From Tamarix chinensis (lineage: Eukaryota > Streptophyta > Magnoliopsida > Caryophyllales > Tamaricaceae): a stretch of 64,000 nucleotides of DNA. Location: assembly GCA_030549775.1 (NCBI GenBank), contig CM060171.1, positions 8,677,289-8,741,288 of the forward strand. The letters run 5' to 3'. A program made the translations under genes and the position numbers. The notes below the pieces were generated by a model. It was not told where the DNA came from. It did no database searches and was given only the letters and a program-made list of their open reading frames with translations. The stretch's first letter is position 1, and each line of letters opens with the position of its first letter. This document shows, in pieces, positions 1 to 12,295 of the stretch.

Positions 1-1999
1 TCAGTGGTAAAAATTGGAGTGTTATAATCGAGAAATGGAAGAAAAAGGAGAGAAAATTCTTAGAACATTTATAGTTTCTCTTGCAAATGAAAGGAAAATA
101 CGTGAGGAGGGAATGTAAAGAACAAGAACTAATTCTCTACTAGCGAAGGATAGAAGGGAATAGGAAATGATTTTTAATAACTCAATGGAGTCCAAGTTTA
201 GGAGATGACAATTTAGGATGACTAGGGATCTCTTGTACAAAAAATCCCCCAAATGAGATAATAAAGAAGAAATGGAGGGAAGTAGGACCTAACAACAATT
301 TCTACTACTAGATGATCACCTACTTGAGGAATATATGGAGAAGACGAAGATAGAGAGTAACTTTTACAAGTTAAAATATTATAAAAAGTGCACAAAATTA
401 ACTTTAGGGGTAAAATATTGTTTGATCTTTAAAAAAAATGGTAAATAATTGTAAAAATGGCCATAAACTCTTTAAGAATAATGTATACTTAAAGTATATC
501 AAATTATGAGATTATATAAGCATCAAAAAGAGTTTTGAATTAAAAGATTATAGGCCTTAGTCTTTCCAACAAATTAAATAGATTATTTTTGGTCTATCGG
601 TTGTCTAACTCTTCTAAACTAGAAAAGTTAAATCATAAAACCACTAGTGGATTGTTTTCCAAACCAATCAACTAATTTTTTTGGTCAAAAAAATACTTTC
701 TTAAATTATTTTTAAGACACTTTGCAATATATATATATATATTAGAGTTCTATACTTTTGCTTAATTTCCTACATGTATTTGAATATTTAGGGACTATTA
801 AGGTCTTGTTCTTGTGAATGTTTTGCTTAATATCTATGTATCATTTCTTGCGCACTTTACTCTACTTTTGATTCTTAGACTTTTATCTAATATGGGATGT
901 ACAACCGATGCCTATCCTATGTTAGGTGTGGTGATAATACCCTATGTTTTCCTAATTGTTTAATATTTTTCCATTTTCATAATGTTTTTAAAATAAATTT
1001 TTTTAGTAGTAAAAAATAGGGGGATGTTATATAGGGTATTATAACCTAATAGGTCTTAGTCCAAGTAGCACGATCCAACTCATGAGAATAAATTACATAC
1101 ATTTATATCATCACATAATCCAATAGACAAAATGAAGTTTTCAACAACAAAAAATGACTTTGTATATTTTTCATGTTTTGATAGTATGTAGGCCTAAAGA
1201 AGTTTCACAAGAATTATTTCAAGGAAGTGAGGAACAAAAATATGCATGAAGATCTTAAAGTGTTGATAAGTGACTAGGCTTATGTTTTTATGCATAGGGA
1301 ACATGATTCTTATTGGTGAAATACATTCAAATTAGATTAAATCTTTTTCAAATGATTTCATGAGAAAACTAAGTACATTCCCATATTTGGTTCTCTCATT
1401 ATAGGAGCATTCCAAAACTTAAGAATTCTTTTTATAAATATTTTCTTAGAGATAAAATGATTTTTTGAAAAATGATTATCCACACACATTTTTGTATTAT
1501 CTTTTGAATATTTTTTCTAGCAGTTATACTAGATAAAAAAAATGAGATATTTTTTAAGATAATATTTTCTAAAAGGATAAAAGTTGTTGTTCACTTGTAG
1601 CCTTTTCTTTGTAGAGTAGCTTAGTTAAATTTTGATAGTAGATAATCTTTGTTCAACCAACTTAAGACACTCTATATAATCTTTATAATATATAATAAGA
1701 GTCAACATGTTGTAGCTATATAGATTCCAACTGTGGCAACACTTTAAAGGGAAGTTGTCACTATAGAAAGTTATTGTGATAATAAGGCTGAGGCTACAAA
1801 TATTAGAGGGGTATTTTTCCAACCAAAGAAATATTTATTATTTGTTATTAAAATAAATTTATATCCACACCTTTTTTCGTTGCTAGAAGTTGGTCTAGTC
1901 GATGTGATTTTTTTCTCATAATTTATTTCTAGATAGCATGGAATTTATAGTGATGTGTTGTCATTATAAGTTTTTATAGCTATGAAATCTAGCATATGT
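1..1999. other. AT-rich non-coding stretch with a possible LTR-end remnant
   Basis: No convincing coding region. The stretch at about 870-1030 ends in an A/T-rich tract followed by GGGGGATGTTATA, which resembles the ends of the LTRs at 29415-32263 and 50599-54297. It may be the tail of an old Ty3/gypsy LTR. A short (AT)n run lies near 728-741. Nothing else is recognised. Confidence 0.4.
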
Positions 2000-2010
2000 T
2001 TGAAATTTTG
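2000..2010. repeat. Left target-site duplication of the LINE
   Basis: TTGAAATTTTG lies directly before the T-run (the minus-strand poly(A) tail). The same 11 bases recur at 6931-6941, beyond the 5' end of the LINE. Confidence 0.85.
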
Positions 2011-2117
2011 TTTTTTTTTTGAAGAAATCAGACTACTTGTTTTATTCAAAAGTAAGGATATACAACTTAAGGCTCAAAACAAGCAAAGAAAAACTAAATA
2101 AGGGACAAAAACCAAAA

Positions 2118-5100
2118 CTAGGCTTGTATATGGTGTACAATGTTTTGATACTCAGGATTTGAGCTAAATTTGCCTAGAACCTTAGAGGTCACCTCAAGTC
2201 GGATCAAACTTTGAAGCTGTTGAGGCGTTCTTCTCTTCTCTTGAAAAATTCTGTCATTTCTTTCCCTCCAAATATAGTAGATAGTTGCTACCAATCCACT
2301 TCTCCTCCAGCATTTTATCCACTTTTGCCCTCTATTATGTCTTTTGAACCATCTAAATTCATGAGGCAGATTCATTACTCTTCTATGCATCCCCATCCAT
2401 GCATAAATGCTATTGATGACCTCCTTTGAATAAGTACAGGCAAACCATAAATGATTCCTTGTTTCAATTTCTGCTAAACACAAAGGACATCTATTAGCAA
2501 TCTGAAAACCCCTCTTACATAGATTATCCTGAGTAAGAATTTTATTCTGTGTAACTAGGGTGGTAATGACAGAGTGCTTTGGGACACAACATTTGTCCCA
2601 AACAATTCTTTTCCAGTAGACTGTAGTTGCTGGCTCTTTGTAAAACTGGTATGCAGCTGTAACATTGAAAGTCTCCCCCTGCCCCCATTGATGAATCAGT
2701 TTTTTAGCAGCATCAACACTTCCAGTTTTGTGAATCAAATCATTTCTAATCTGTAAAATCTTCCTCCACCAGTAGAACAATTCTGTTGTATCCCCACTAC
2801 CCAAGGGTCTTCACCTTTTAAGATATAAGCTGTTGTCCATTCCACCCAAATAATCTGTTTAGTATTGACTAGTGCAGCCAGCCACTTAGTCATGAGGGCT
2901 TTGTTCCAGGAAAGAATTTCTTTAATCCCCATACCCCCCCTCATCTTTAGGTCTGCAAATACTTTTCCAACCACAGGGGTGAATTCTGTTTTTTTCCCCA
3001 TTGTTCCAAAAGAAATCCCTACACAACTTATCAATTTGGTTGAGAACTCCCTTTGGGAGGGCAAAGACACTGCACCAGAAATTATATATACCAAATATCA
3101 CAGAATTTATTAATTCCAATCTCCCTGCATAGGTGAGGTAGTGAGAACCCCAGTTCTGTAACTTTCTTCTGATAGTATCTATAAGAGGAGCACAAGAGGA
3201 ATTAGACAAACCTTTACTGCACAAAGGTAGGCCTAAATACCTGAAAGGGAACTCCCCCTCACAGAAACCAGTTTGAGATAGAATGAGGTTTCTCTGTTCT
3301 CTGTCCAGCCCACCAAAGTAAATATGTGTCTTTTGAGGATTAACATGAAGCCCTGACACCTTAGAAAAGTCCTCAATGGTCTGTATTTATAACCTGAATG
3401 GAGGGAAGATCACCCCTTGAAAAAATCAGCAGGTCATCAGCAAATGATAAGTGTGTGAGGTTGATGGCTTTACATTTGGGGTGCAACTTAAAATTGGGCT
3501 TATTTCTAATCTCCCTGAGTTGTCTTGATAGGGCTTCCATACACAGCACAAAGAGATAGGGAGAGAGTGGGTCACCTTGTCTTACTCCTCTAGCACCATT
3601 AAAATAGCCATGCACCTCTCCATTGATATTAATAGAATATCTAGCAGAAGTTACACAGGTCATCACCCATTGCACAAATTTTTCTGGAAAGCCATAACAC
3701 TTCAAAATATTATTCAGAAAACTCCAATTTATAGTGTCATAAGCTTTTCTAATGTCCACTTTAATAATGGCTCTTGGAGAGATATTCTTCCTTCCATAAT
3801 GGTTTGCCATCTCTTGAGCCATGATGATATTATCAAAAATACATCTAGATGGGACAAATGCAGCTTGCTCCTTCCCAATCAGGGTGTTCATAAGAGGTTT
3901 AAGTCGGTTGGCTAAGATTTTGGTGATTGTTTTGTAAAGAACTGAGCAGCATGCAATAGGGCGAAATTCTGTAACATTAGAGGGGTTTTCTATCTTTGGG
4001 ATGACAGAGATAAAAGTGGAATTTATTTGTTTCAGAATCTTTCCAGAGTGAAAGAAATCAGCAATGGCAGCACATACCTCTGCACCCACCAAGTTCCAAT
4101 TTTTCTTGAAGAAAGCAGAAGTGTACCCATCAGGACCTGGACTCTTATCATCCTGAATAGAGAAAAGGGCATTCTTTATCTCCCTATGGCTTATAGGGTC
4201 AGTAAGATGAGCACAAGTATTTGGTTGAAGCTGTGGCCCTTTCTCATACAAATTTTGTTGAAAATCCTCCACTTGGCTGTCTGTACCCATTAAGGTGGTA
4301 TAATATTCCACAAAAGCTTTAGCAACTTCATGTTGTCCTTCCCTCAGGACTCCCTCCTTGTCTTTTATGGCCCCCAGCCTATGAAGAGTCTTCTTTTCTT
4401 TAACTTTGTGATGAAAGTAGGCAGAGTTTTCATCACTTTTCTGGATATGAAATATTTTTGCTCTTTGATAATGGACACTTAGTTCAGCTTGTTTTAAGTG
4501 CAGATATTGTTCTTTTAATATCTTCTCCTTTTCAATCTTTTGCTGATCCCTTTCCCCTCTCATTAATTGCTGTTGAATTCCAATCCACTCTTCATAACTC
4601 TGTTTGACTTTTTCCTCAACATTGGAGTAGTGGTCTCTGTGGAACTCCTTCAGCAGGATCCTCAGACCCTTTAACTTGCAGACTAGCCTGTACATTGGGC
4701 AGCCCTGCACTGGTTTGGACCAAGCTCTGTGAATCAGAGGATAAACTCTCTGGTCCTGCAACCAACAATTTAAAAATCTGAAAGGCCTTGGGCCTGTTAT
4801 CTCCCCCTGAGATGTACCTTTATTGGAGTATGATCAGAGACCCAGGCTCTAAAAAGACAGCATCACTTTGAATCCCTTGGCGAATCCAATTTGTATCAAC
4901 CATTACTCTATCAAGTTTTGCCCAAACCCTATCTTCAGCATTCTGGTTATTATTCCAAGTGAATAAAGGTCCAGTTGCAGCCATATCTGCAATACCCAAA
5001 TTGTGGATAATATTTGAAAATTCCACAATATCATTCATCCTAGGGGGGCATCTACTTTTTCTTTCCATAATACTTGCCACAACATTAAAATCCCCCATTA

Positions 5101-5508
5101 AAACCAAGGAAGATGATTCATCTGAGAGATGTGCTGTAATTCAGTCCAAAGTTGCATCCTTTCCTGAGCATCATTTGAACCATAGATAAAGGAGATGCAA
5201 ATGTTCTTATTCAAGATATTACACTTTACATGACAATGAATGGCTTGCTTTGAGGACCTCAAAACATCAATATGAGTGGTTCCCGGGTTACTCACAATCC
5301 AGATCCTACCATTATGATGGTAATTGTAATTATGAATCACTTTATATTTTGAGAATCTTCTTCTGTTTATTTGTTCAAAATTTTGAGGTTTAACTCTTGT
5401 CTCCATAACAGCCAAAATATCCAGCTTGTCTTTATTTACAAAATCAGTCACTGCTTGTTGTTTAAGGCTCTCATTGAGGCCTCTTATATTCCATGCCCCT
5501 ATATTCAT
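2118..5508 (-). pseudogene. LINE ORF2 (endonuclease-reverse transcriptase), frameshifted
   Basis: This is the polyprotein that nicks the target and reverse-transcribes the LINE RNA. Segments in order: endonuclease N-terminus from ATG at 5508 (starts MNIGAWNIRGL), broken near 5100; second half of the endonuclease with MGDFNVV (5107-4820); reverse transcriptase 4761-3373 with FRPIACC, GVRQGDPLSPYLF and the catalytic FADD box close to its end; thumb/connection part 3359-2922; remaining parts 3094-2735 and 2804-2118. The last part carries a zf-RVT-like pattern (CPLC followed by HLWFAC). Successive pieces lie in different frames, so at least five frameshifts have accumulated. The ATG overlaps the ORF1 stop as ATGA, which fits termination-reinitiation. 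Confidence 0.9.
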
Positions 5509-6862
5509 GATACAAGGGTATTATACAGAATCTCCCCTTCCTTTATCTCCAGCTCATGTAGATCCTCTATTTCTGCACTTTGTTCTGTCTCTTCTGCCCA
5601 GGACAATGCTGCATACTGATTTGCAACTGGGGTCAACAGATCATTGTGTTTTGTATGAACCATTGCTGTATTCCTAGGAGTAGACCACTTCTCTATTTGA
5701 GAATTATCCCTGCATTTGGTCCTCAATGCCTCCTGTTTTTCTGAGTTTCCCACAGCCTGTTGTGGGCTACTCCCTCTGCTGTCTTTCTCTTCCTTGTCCT
5801 GGTCACTATCCTTTGAAATCATAGTATTCTCCTTTACTGCTTTAGGTCTCCACATTTTCTTTGTCATACATCCCTTGTCCTCATGTCCCAATCGTTTACA
5901 TGTGTGACAATAAAAGGGCACCCATTCATATATAACTTTCTGAGTTTTGGTACCTAAGAAAGGGGTCTTAACTATGATTTCCTTTGTAAGGGGTTGTGAT
6001 ACATCTATTTCCACTTGCACTCTAGCAAAAGCTATTTTTCTCCTTTGTGGTAGTGATCTTATCTGCTATCAAAGGAGTTCCCAGTTTGCTGGTGATTTTG
6101 CTCAAGGCCTTGTTCGACCAAAAACATGGTTCCAATTCTGTTAGCAGAACCCAGACTGGAACATTGCTATTATCCTCAATTTCACAATTAAATCCAGGCA
6201 TCCATTTTTTCAGGATAAGGCTTTTTGATCCCAAAGTCCATGGTCCTCCTCTCAGAATTTTATCTCTATCCTCTGCATTTTCAAAACGAAAGTAGTACCA
6301 ACTTCTTTTGTAATGCAGCACCTTCGGTTTTATTACATGATTCCAATGGCTGTCTACATACCACTGGATTTGCTGGACAGTTGTCTTTCCCCCTAAAACA
6401 CACCCTACCAATGTGTTCTCCAGTATTCAATTTCCTCAGCAATATCCTCCATCAAAATTTCAACAACACCATCCGATTTTTCATTGGATGGAACTCCAAA
6501 TTCATGCCCGAATTATTATCAGCCTTTAGTTTCATTGCCCATGTATTCTTTCTCCATTCGTTGTTCATCAGTCTTGACAGGGGGCCTTTGAAACTGTGTG
6601 TCTCATGCATTTGGGCAATCACTTCTGCAGGTTCAGGCCTCAATTCTAAAGAAGATTTTGATTGCGAATTGTTATCTTCCATTCCAAATGTCGGGGGTAA
6701 AAAATCGCCCAATTGGAGCAGCGATGGCGATTTCACAGTATTCTCTAGGGTTTCAGTCGATAAACCATTTTCCTCAATTAACCGATCTTTAGATCCATCT
6801 CGATGTGGGGAATTCATTGGTGCACCTTGCTGATGCTTTCGTGGTCTGCCTCGTCCTGCCAT
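5505..6862 (-). pseudogene. LINE ORF1 (DUF4283 and zinc-knuckle RNA-binding protein), frameshifted
   Basis: ORF1 of plant L1 elements is the nucleic-acid-binding protein. The start chosen is the ATG at 6862 (MAGRGRPRK), because more upstream in-frame codons fall outside the target duplication at 6931. Three pieces are visible: 6862-6452 (basic, proline-rich N-terminus), 6411-6022 (DUF4283-like, with WYYFRFENAEDRDKIL and GGPWTL), and 6020-5505, which holds a CCHC knuckle (CHTCKRLGHEDKGC) followed by a charged tail. They lie in three frames. The 6452-6411 gap still translates in another frame, so frameshifts rather than deletion explain the breaks. Confidence 0.85.
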
Positions 6863-6930
6863 AACCGGAATCCCTCCTTCGAATCCATAGGGAGTTCTTG
6901 GGAGAGAGGAACAGTCCGCTCCTAACCGGC

Positions 6931-6941
6931 TTGAAATTTTG
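6931..6941. repeat. Right target-site duplication of the LINE
   Basis: TTGAAATTTTG, an exact copy of 2000-2010, lies next to the 5' end of the minus-strand LINE. Confidence 0.85.
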
Positions 6942-8179
6942 TATGTTTTTGATTTTTGATGCAAGAACTTTTTTGTAGTAATGACAAATGTCATCGCTAT
7001 AAATATTATAAAAGTCCTACGAGGGAAACCTTTCTTCCCAGGCTATTTATTTGTCTTCTTCATTCAAACTTTCTTCTCCTCTCCTCTTGTAATGATCAAA
7101 GGTTCAAGAGGGTGTTTAAGGTGATTTTTTTTTCTGTTTTTATAATTAAATTTGTTTGTTTCTTATTAATTTAATGTATGCATGTATTTTTATAGTCGTT
7201 TGTTGTTGTTTTGTGTGATTTGTAGAAAGTGTGGATTTCACCATCACCTCTACTACTTGCTACCACCTATTGACATAGGCCATCATTGTTATTTACTACT
7301 TTTTTTGGATTACCTTTTCATTTTTTTATTGTTATTATATATTTTCATTTATTTTAGTTAAATTGAAACTAGTTTTGGTATTTTTGTAGGTCTTCTTCAT
7401 CACCTGTGATTGTAATTTTTTTCACTTTTTTGCTTCAAGATTTTTTTAACGTTGGTATATTTTTGTTCTCTTTTTATAATAGTTTTTTAAATATAGTTAA
7501 ATGTGTGTGAGTATGTGTATTTAAATACAGAATTTTAATTGTAATATAATTTGTTGTAACTTTTGTGGATTATGAGTATGTTATTGTTGCTAGTTTTATT
7601 TGTGTTATTGTGAGCATGCTATTTTTGTCCATTGTGGATATAGGGTGATCATGATAGAATGTTATGGTTATATATGTAGTATGGTGCATAATGTTTTGTG
7701 GATTGTGAGCATGCTATTGTTGCTGATTAGTTTTAAATTATTAGGGATATAATTTAGTTCTATTTCTCTTTATAATTTTATTTGTGTAATTGTTCTTTAT
7801 TTTATGGATATTTATTTTGTTGTATATACATATATATGTATTATATGAGGTTAATTTTAGTAATTAAGTGCTAATAATATTTTATTATTAAATAAAGTCT
7901 TAAGTAAAATATTAGAGAATGATCATGTATATTAGGTTATTTTAATAAAATATTATATCTACAGTGAGTATATTTACTAATTTTAGACTTAAAGTTAATA
8001 TATTTGAAATGAATTGATAGATTTAAATAAGTGAATAGTATTTCAATATATCATAAAAATGTTATAAAAAATAATATATTTTTAATGTATTATGACTAAA
8101 TAAAATTTTAAGAGAAAAGAAAATATAGTATTAATGTGATATTATCAAATAAAAGATTGGAAAATGATCATATATATCA

Positions 8180-8215
<36 letters not shown>

Positions 8216-9722
8216 ATTTTCATGATAAAATGATAATATTTTATTAAATAAACTTTTAAAATATTACAAAATAACAACTATTTTTGTTATCTAATAATTT
8301 TATTAACTTATTGTTATACCTATTTAATAATACTTAAAAAAAATAGCCCAATAATACTTTATTATATACTAATTTTATTATATTATTATTATACTTGTAT
8401 AACATTTAAAACCCCACTAAATCATCTCTAAAAGATAAACGTTATTTCCAACTTTTGATGGATTGCAATTATGACAACTAGAATAATGGCAGGGTGAAGG
8501 ATACCAATGGTTCAAGTCCTTATTTTGTTTTATCTATATTCTTCATATTTTATAACACATCTTTGTTTCTCAGTAATTCGTATCATTAATTACTATTTCT
8601 ATTCTTAGTTTTCAATTTTATACTATTGTATAATATGATGCAAAAATTACATGGACATTGGTAAGTGGATAATTTATCTCTTAGAATGACAACTAAATCG
8701 ATAAAGATATTTATCACATGTGAGTTGATGATTATATAAGAGTTATGTCAAAAGATTATAGCTATGTCAAAATTTAACTATTATTTTGTGATGTAAATGA
8801 TTTCTAACCATATTGGGGGCCTACATGTATTGAAAATTAAGATTTTTAATTCTTTTGGTTAATGAATATGAACACATCTCATGCAAAATTACTAAAACAA
8901 ACATAATATATATCTGCATGCATATATATAAGGCTTAACACAATAACATATTAGTGATAAATAAAAATTTTCACCAATCATACACAACCAAACAAAGCAT
9001 TACCAATTTACCATACATTATAAACATTTTCACGGACCACAATAACACACACACAACCAATCACAATTCCCACCAATAAATCATATATATTATTGTATAT
9101 TATATTATGCCATATAAATATATACGTATATAATATATTTAATAATAAATAAACAAAAGATAAACATTACATACAATGGTGGTGGCAACAAGCGGTGACA
9201 TACAACAATAGGCGGTGATGTCAGAGCAATAGATTTCTAGCAACATTAAAAAAATCCATAAAAAATATATTAATAAAATAATAATTAAAACATAATAACA
9301 AAAAGGGTGAAAAAGCACAAAATCAAGGAGTGGGGAGTTGCCAGAGGTGGGTACTGTAAAGGGGATAAATGGGGGCTCGAAAGAAAAACAACAAATAATA
9401 AAAAAAAACTATAAATTAGTAAACTACAAGCCTAATAGATGATAAAATAACAAATAAATAATCAAAAAAATTGGATTATACAATAAACTTACTTGACATG
9501 GGAAGAAATTGTTCTCGCTTGAAAGAGAGAAAATGTGAAGAAGATCAAACAAAATGGAGCAATGAGGAAATGAGGGGAGTGTTTTAGTTTTATGTTTTTA
9601 CTTTTTAATACATTCTTAGTGGCAACATGAGTTATCGCGATTTTCCTCCGTCGCCATGATAACTTGCTAACTTAAAGTTAGGGTGTTTGCTATTTAACTA
9701 ATTAGAGATGACTAAGTTATAA
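6942..9722. other. AT-rich stretch, possibly an old DNA transposon with inverted ends
   Basis: No coding region is supported. The left part (about 6975-7450: TCATCGCTATAAAT, then C/T-rich sequence with CTTCTTCA, then CACCATCACC) resembles by eye the reverse complement of the right part (about 9180-9700: ATCGCGATAAC, CTTCTTCACA, CACCGC). This suggests long, very imperfect inverted ends. No clean terminus or target duplication was found, so the call is tentative. Confidence 0.3.
8184..8213. repeat. (AC)n microsatellite
   Basis: About 15 uninterrupted AC units in AT-rich non-coding sequence. Confidence 0.95.
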
Positions 9723-9727
9723 CAAAT

Positions 9728-10032
9728 TGTAATACCCCAAATTGAGTAGAGTGTTATAAGGATTGATTTGGCTACTTATATCAACATGGTATACCATCCT
9801 TTTAGTGATTCCATCCTAAGAACTTCATAGTTAAACGTAATGGCCGTAAAGCAATTTTAGGATGAGTGGACCTCCTAGGAAGTTTCGGAAATTTTCTAAA
9901 AATTTCTCGGGAATTGCGTGAGTGAGGACAAAGCGTGCTAAAAGGACTCGTGTTGATCTATTGGGCCAGCCGATTAATCCAAAAGTGCTCGAAGGTAGCC
10001 CTAGGGTGGTCGTGTCAACTCGGGGTGTTACA
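9728..10032 (+). repeat. Cassandra left LTR
   Basis: A 305-bp LTR with TG...CA ends, containing a diverged 5S-like segment at about 9770-9886. Confidence 0.9.
9770..9886 (+). other. 5S rRNA-like segment in the left Cassandra LTR
   Basis: It follows plant 5S rRNA along its length: GATTCCATCCTAAGAACTTC, then AGTTAAACGT in the A-box position, then TTAGGATGAGTGGACCTCC in the C-box position. It is more diverged than the copy in the right LTR. It belongs to the retrotransposon and is not a ribosomal gene. Confidence 0.85.
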
Positions 10033-10034
10033 AA

Positions 10035-10046
10035 TGATATTAGAGC
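10035..10046 (+). promoter_or_regulatory. Cassandra primer-binding site
   Basis: TGATATTAGAGC, 2 bp after the left LTR, matches the initiator-Met tRNA primer site TGGTATCAGAGC at 10 of 12 positions. Confidence 0.75.
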
Positions 10047-10166
10047 AAAACCGCGACCGTGAGCTGAACTTGGATGAGTCAGTTAGCCACCGAGTGGGAA
10101 AATTCTTGGGATGAACTGTATTGAGACAGTCATTGGTTGAGGCGCAACGAGGACGTTGCGTTCTTT

Positions 10167-10179
10167 GAGTGGGGGTGAA
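10167..10179 (+). promoter_or_regulatory. Cassandra polypurine tract
   Basis: GAGTGGGGGTGAA directly precedes the right LTR, where plus-strand priming is expected. Confidence 0.7.
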
Positions 10180-10483
10180 TGTAATACCCCAAAATTAACG
10201 GAGTGTTATAAGGATTGATCTGGCTACTTATATCAACATGGTATACCATCCTTTTGGTGATTCCATCATAAGAACTCCACAGTTAAGCGTGCTGGCCGTG
10301 GATCAATTTTAGGATGGGTAACCCTCCTGGAAAGTTTCGAAATTTTTTAAAAATTTCTCGGAAAGTGTGTGAGTGAGGACAAAGTGTGTTAAAAGGACTC
10401 GTGTTGATCTGTGGGGCCAGCTAATCAATCTGAAAGCACTCTAAGGTAGCTCCCGGGTGGTCGTGTCGACTCGGGGTGTTACA
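10180..10483 (+). repeat. Cassandra right LTR
   Basis: A 304-bp LTR with TG...CA ends, followed directly by the CAAAT target duplication. Confidence 0.9.
10222..10338 (+). other. 5S rRNA-like segment in the right Cassandra LTR
   Basis: Closely follows plant 5S rRNA: AGAACTCC, then AGTTAAGCGTGC (pol III A box), then TTAGGATGGGTAACC (C box), then CTCCTGGAAAGT. It is better preserved than the left copy. Confidence 0.88.
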
Positions 10484-10488
10484 CAAAT

Positions 10489-12281
10489 AATGCAACATTA
10501 ATTGATATTTTTTTAGATTTCATTTTTGCTACCAATAGTTTTTGCCAAAACACTTATAGCTAAAATGGGTTTTATTAATGTCATTATAGTCACTAATTTT
10601 ATATTCCTATAAAAAGAAATAATATCCGCAATATTTTGGGAGGTAATTTTACTAGCAAACACTTAGCCATGACATTAGTGTTGCTAAAACGTATTAGTGA
10701 TGGTGTTTTCCCTCTCCTTTACTTGAATCATAAAATAATAAGCTATGGAATATCATTGAAATTTAATATAATTCGTGATGACATTGTGTTGTTTCTATTC
10801 ATGTCATTCCTGATACCCCCTTTTCTTTTATTATACAACCATCCTTTCAAACCTAACACTATTATACTTAAGCTAGATATGACAAAGCTAGACTAGGGAT
10901 AACAACATAATAGGTTGGGGGCAGATAACCCATCCCCATATTCAAATCCCATAGGCAAAATAATCCTTAAACCCCCATCGATCTCTAGTTTTTCTTATCA
11001 CAGAATTTCTGATTCTATCCCCATCCCTAATTCATTCCTAACCTTTAAACACAACTCGATACTTGAAACACGATCTCATTCCTAATAAACATTCTCATTT
11101 TTTTTACAACGTAGTTTTAACTTAGATTATATATATTATTTTGGGCAAATTTAAGAATAGAAATCCAAAACCCATCCTTACCTCATTCATAAAAAAATCC
11201 TAGAAATCTTCCCTAAACCCAAATAGGGAATTCTCAATGGGGGCCCAAATCTAGGAAGAGAATTGTAATCCATAAACTAGACTAAAGATCAATAGAAGAT
11301 AAGAGAAATAAAATTAAGGGAAGGAACATGAGAATTACTCAAACTTAGCTAATGTAAGGAGGAAAAGAGAGTAAGAGCTCAAAACACTTAGAATATAATT
11401 GTGGAATGAAATGAAATGAAGTGTAAATTGTAAGTAGCAAAACTAAAAAACAAGGTCTCCCCTTTTCACCCTAAGATTGGAGAGCAGGAATGGAGTATTG
11501 AAGAGAAAGTGTTAAGGTAGATATGAGTGTGTAAGAGGAGCTTGATCATTGTCCTTTAAGGCTAAAATTTTAGTTGAAAGAGATTCTATGATAAGAAGAG
11601 AGGGGGAAGTCAGCCAAAAGTGTGGTGGGTCATAGAGTTGATCCAATGTGTCCCCTGAAAAATTTAAAAATATTTTTAGATAGGAAAAAAATCAATTGAA
11701 TATGTATTTAAATAAAAAATATTGAATAAATTAAAAAAATAAAAAAAATTAACAAAAACTTCAGAATAGTATTCTAAATTTAAATATATAAAATATTTAA
11801 TTTATAACTTAATTTTGATCCAAAATAAATTAAAAATAACAAAAACAATCTATTACTTTGTAGGGTAACTTGAACGGTCGGTTTGTGTAGTCGACCGTTG
11901 GCCTTTGGGTAACAAGTCAATTTTTCAGATCATGGGCTGGTGAACTAAGGTTGGGACTTGTTGACCATTGGTTAATATTTTTTTAATAGAGGTAATGTTC
12001 TAAAATTAATTTATAATAATAGAAATAATATTTTTTAAATATAAATAAATAAATAAATCAAGCTAGTAAACCGCTTTAAATCACATAAAATATTAATATT
12101 CTATTAATGAACCCACATTAGGATTTTAAAAAGATAAAACATTACACTTCTATTCCTTCATTATACTAATGTAAGCCCTTTTAATAGAGAATGCCTTCTA
12201 TTCTTGGTTTATGCACAACCTAATTTGAATGATTACATAGAACCATGATACTCCTTAAACCATCCATTCTAACACCAACCA
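10489..12281. other. Non-coding AT-rich stretch
   Basis: No supported gene. The sequence from about 10900 to 11250 holds C-rich motifs (CCCATCCCCAT, CTATCCCCATCCC) of the kind seen in plant MITE-like repeats, but no clear termini were found. A short open frame at 10636-10896 has no recognisable domain. Confidence 0.4.
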
Positions 12282-12295
12282 CATTCTAATACCAT

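Larger units (their letters stand above)
2011..6930 (-). mobile_element. Full-length L1-type LINE retrotransposon, coding-dead
   Basis: The element is 4.92 kb on the minus strand. It is bounded by an 11-bp target duplication (TTGAAATTTTG) and ends in a poly(A) tail, seen as the T-run at 2011-2020. Order in the element's sense: ORF1 with a DUF4283-like domain and a CCHC knuckle, then ORF2 with an AP-type endonuclease, reverse transcriptase and a C-terminal zf-RVT-type cysteine/histidine region. No RNase H domain was recognised. ORF1 and ORF2 touch through an ATGA overlap at 5505-5508. Several frameshifts break both ORFs, so this copy cannot move autonomously. The clear duplication and tail show that it inserted complete and decayed afterwards. 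Confidence 0.93.
9728..10483 (+). mobile_element. Complete Cassandra TRIM retrotransposon
   Basis: Two direct LTRs (9728-10032 and 10180-10483) start with TGTAATACCCC and end with GGGGTGTTACA. They flank an internal region of only 147 bp, and a 5-bp target duplication CAAAT lies on both sides (9723-9727 and 10484-10488). Each LTR carries a 5S rRNA-like segment, which is the defining trait of the Cassandra family. A primer-binding site resembling TGGTATCAGAGC follows the left LTR, and a purine tract (GAGTGGGGGTGAA) precedes the right one. No protein is encoded, as expected. The two LTRs differ at many positions, so the insertion is not recent. Mobilisation would depend on proteins from other LTR elements. 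Confidence 0.93.

Noticed and set aside
9770..10338. Two 5S rRNA-like sequences as functional 5S genes
   Set aside because: Each sits at the same place in an LTR of a Cassandra element and departs from real 5S at many positions.
10636..10896. 86-codon open frame
   Set aside because: No recognisable motif, AT-rich composition typical of chance frames, no promoter context.
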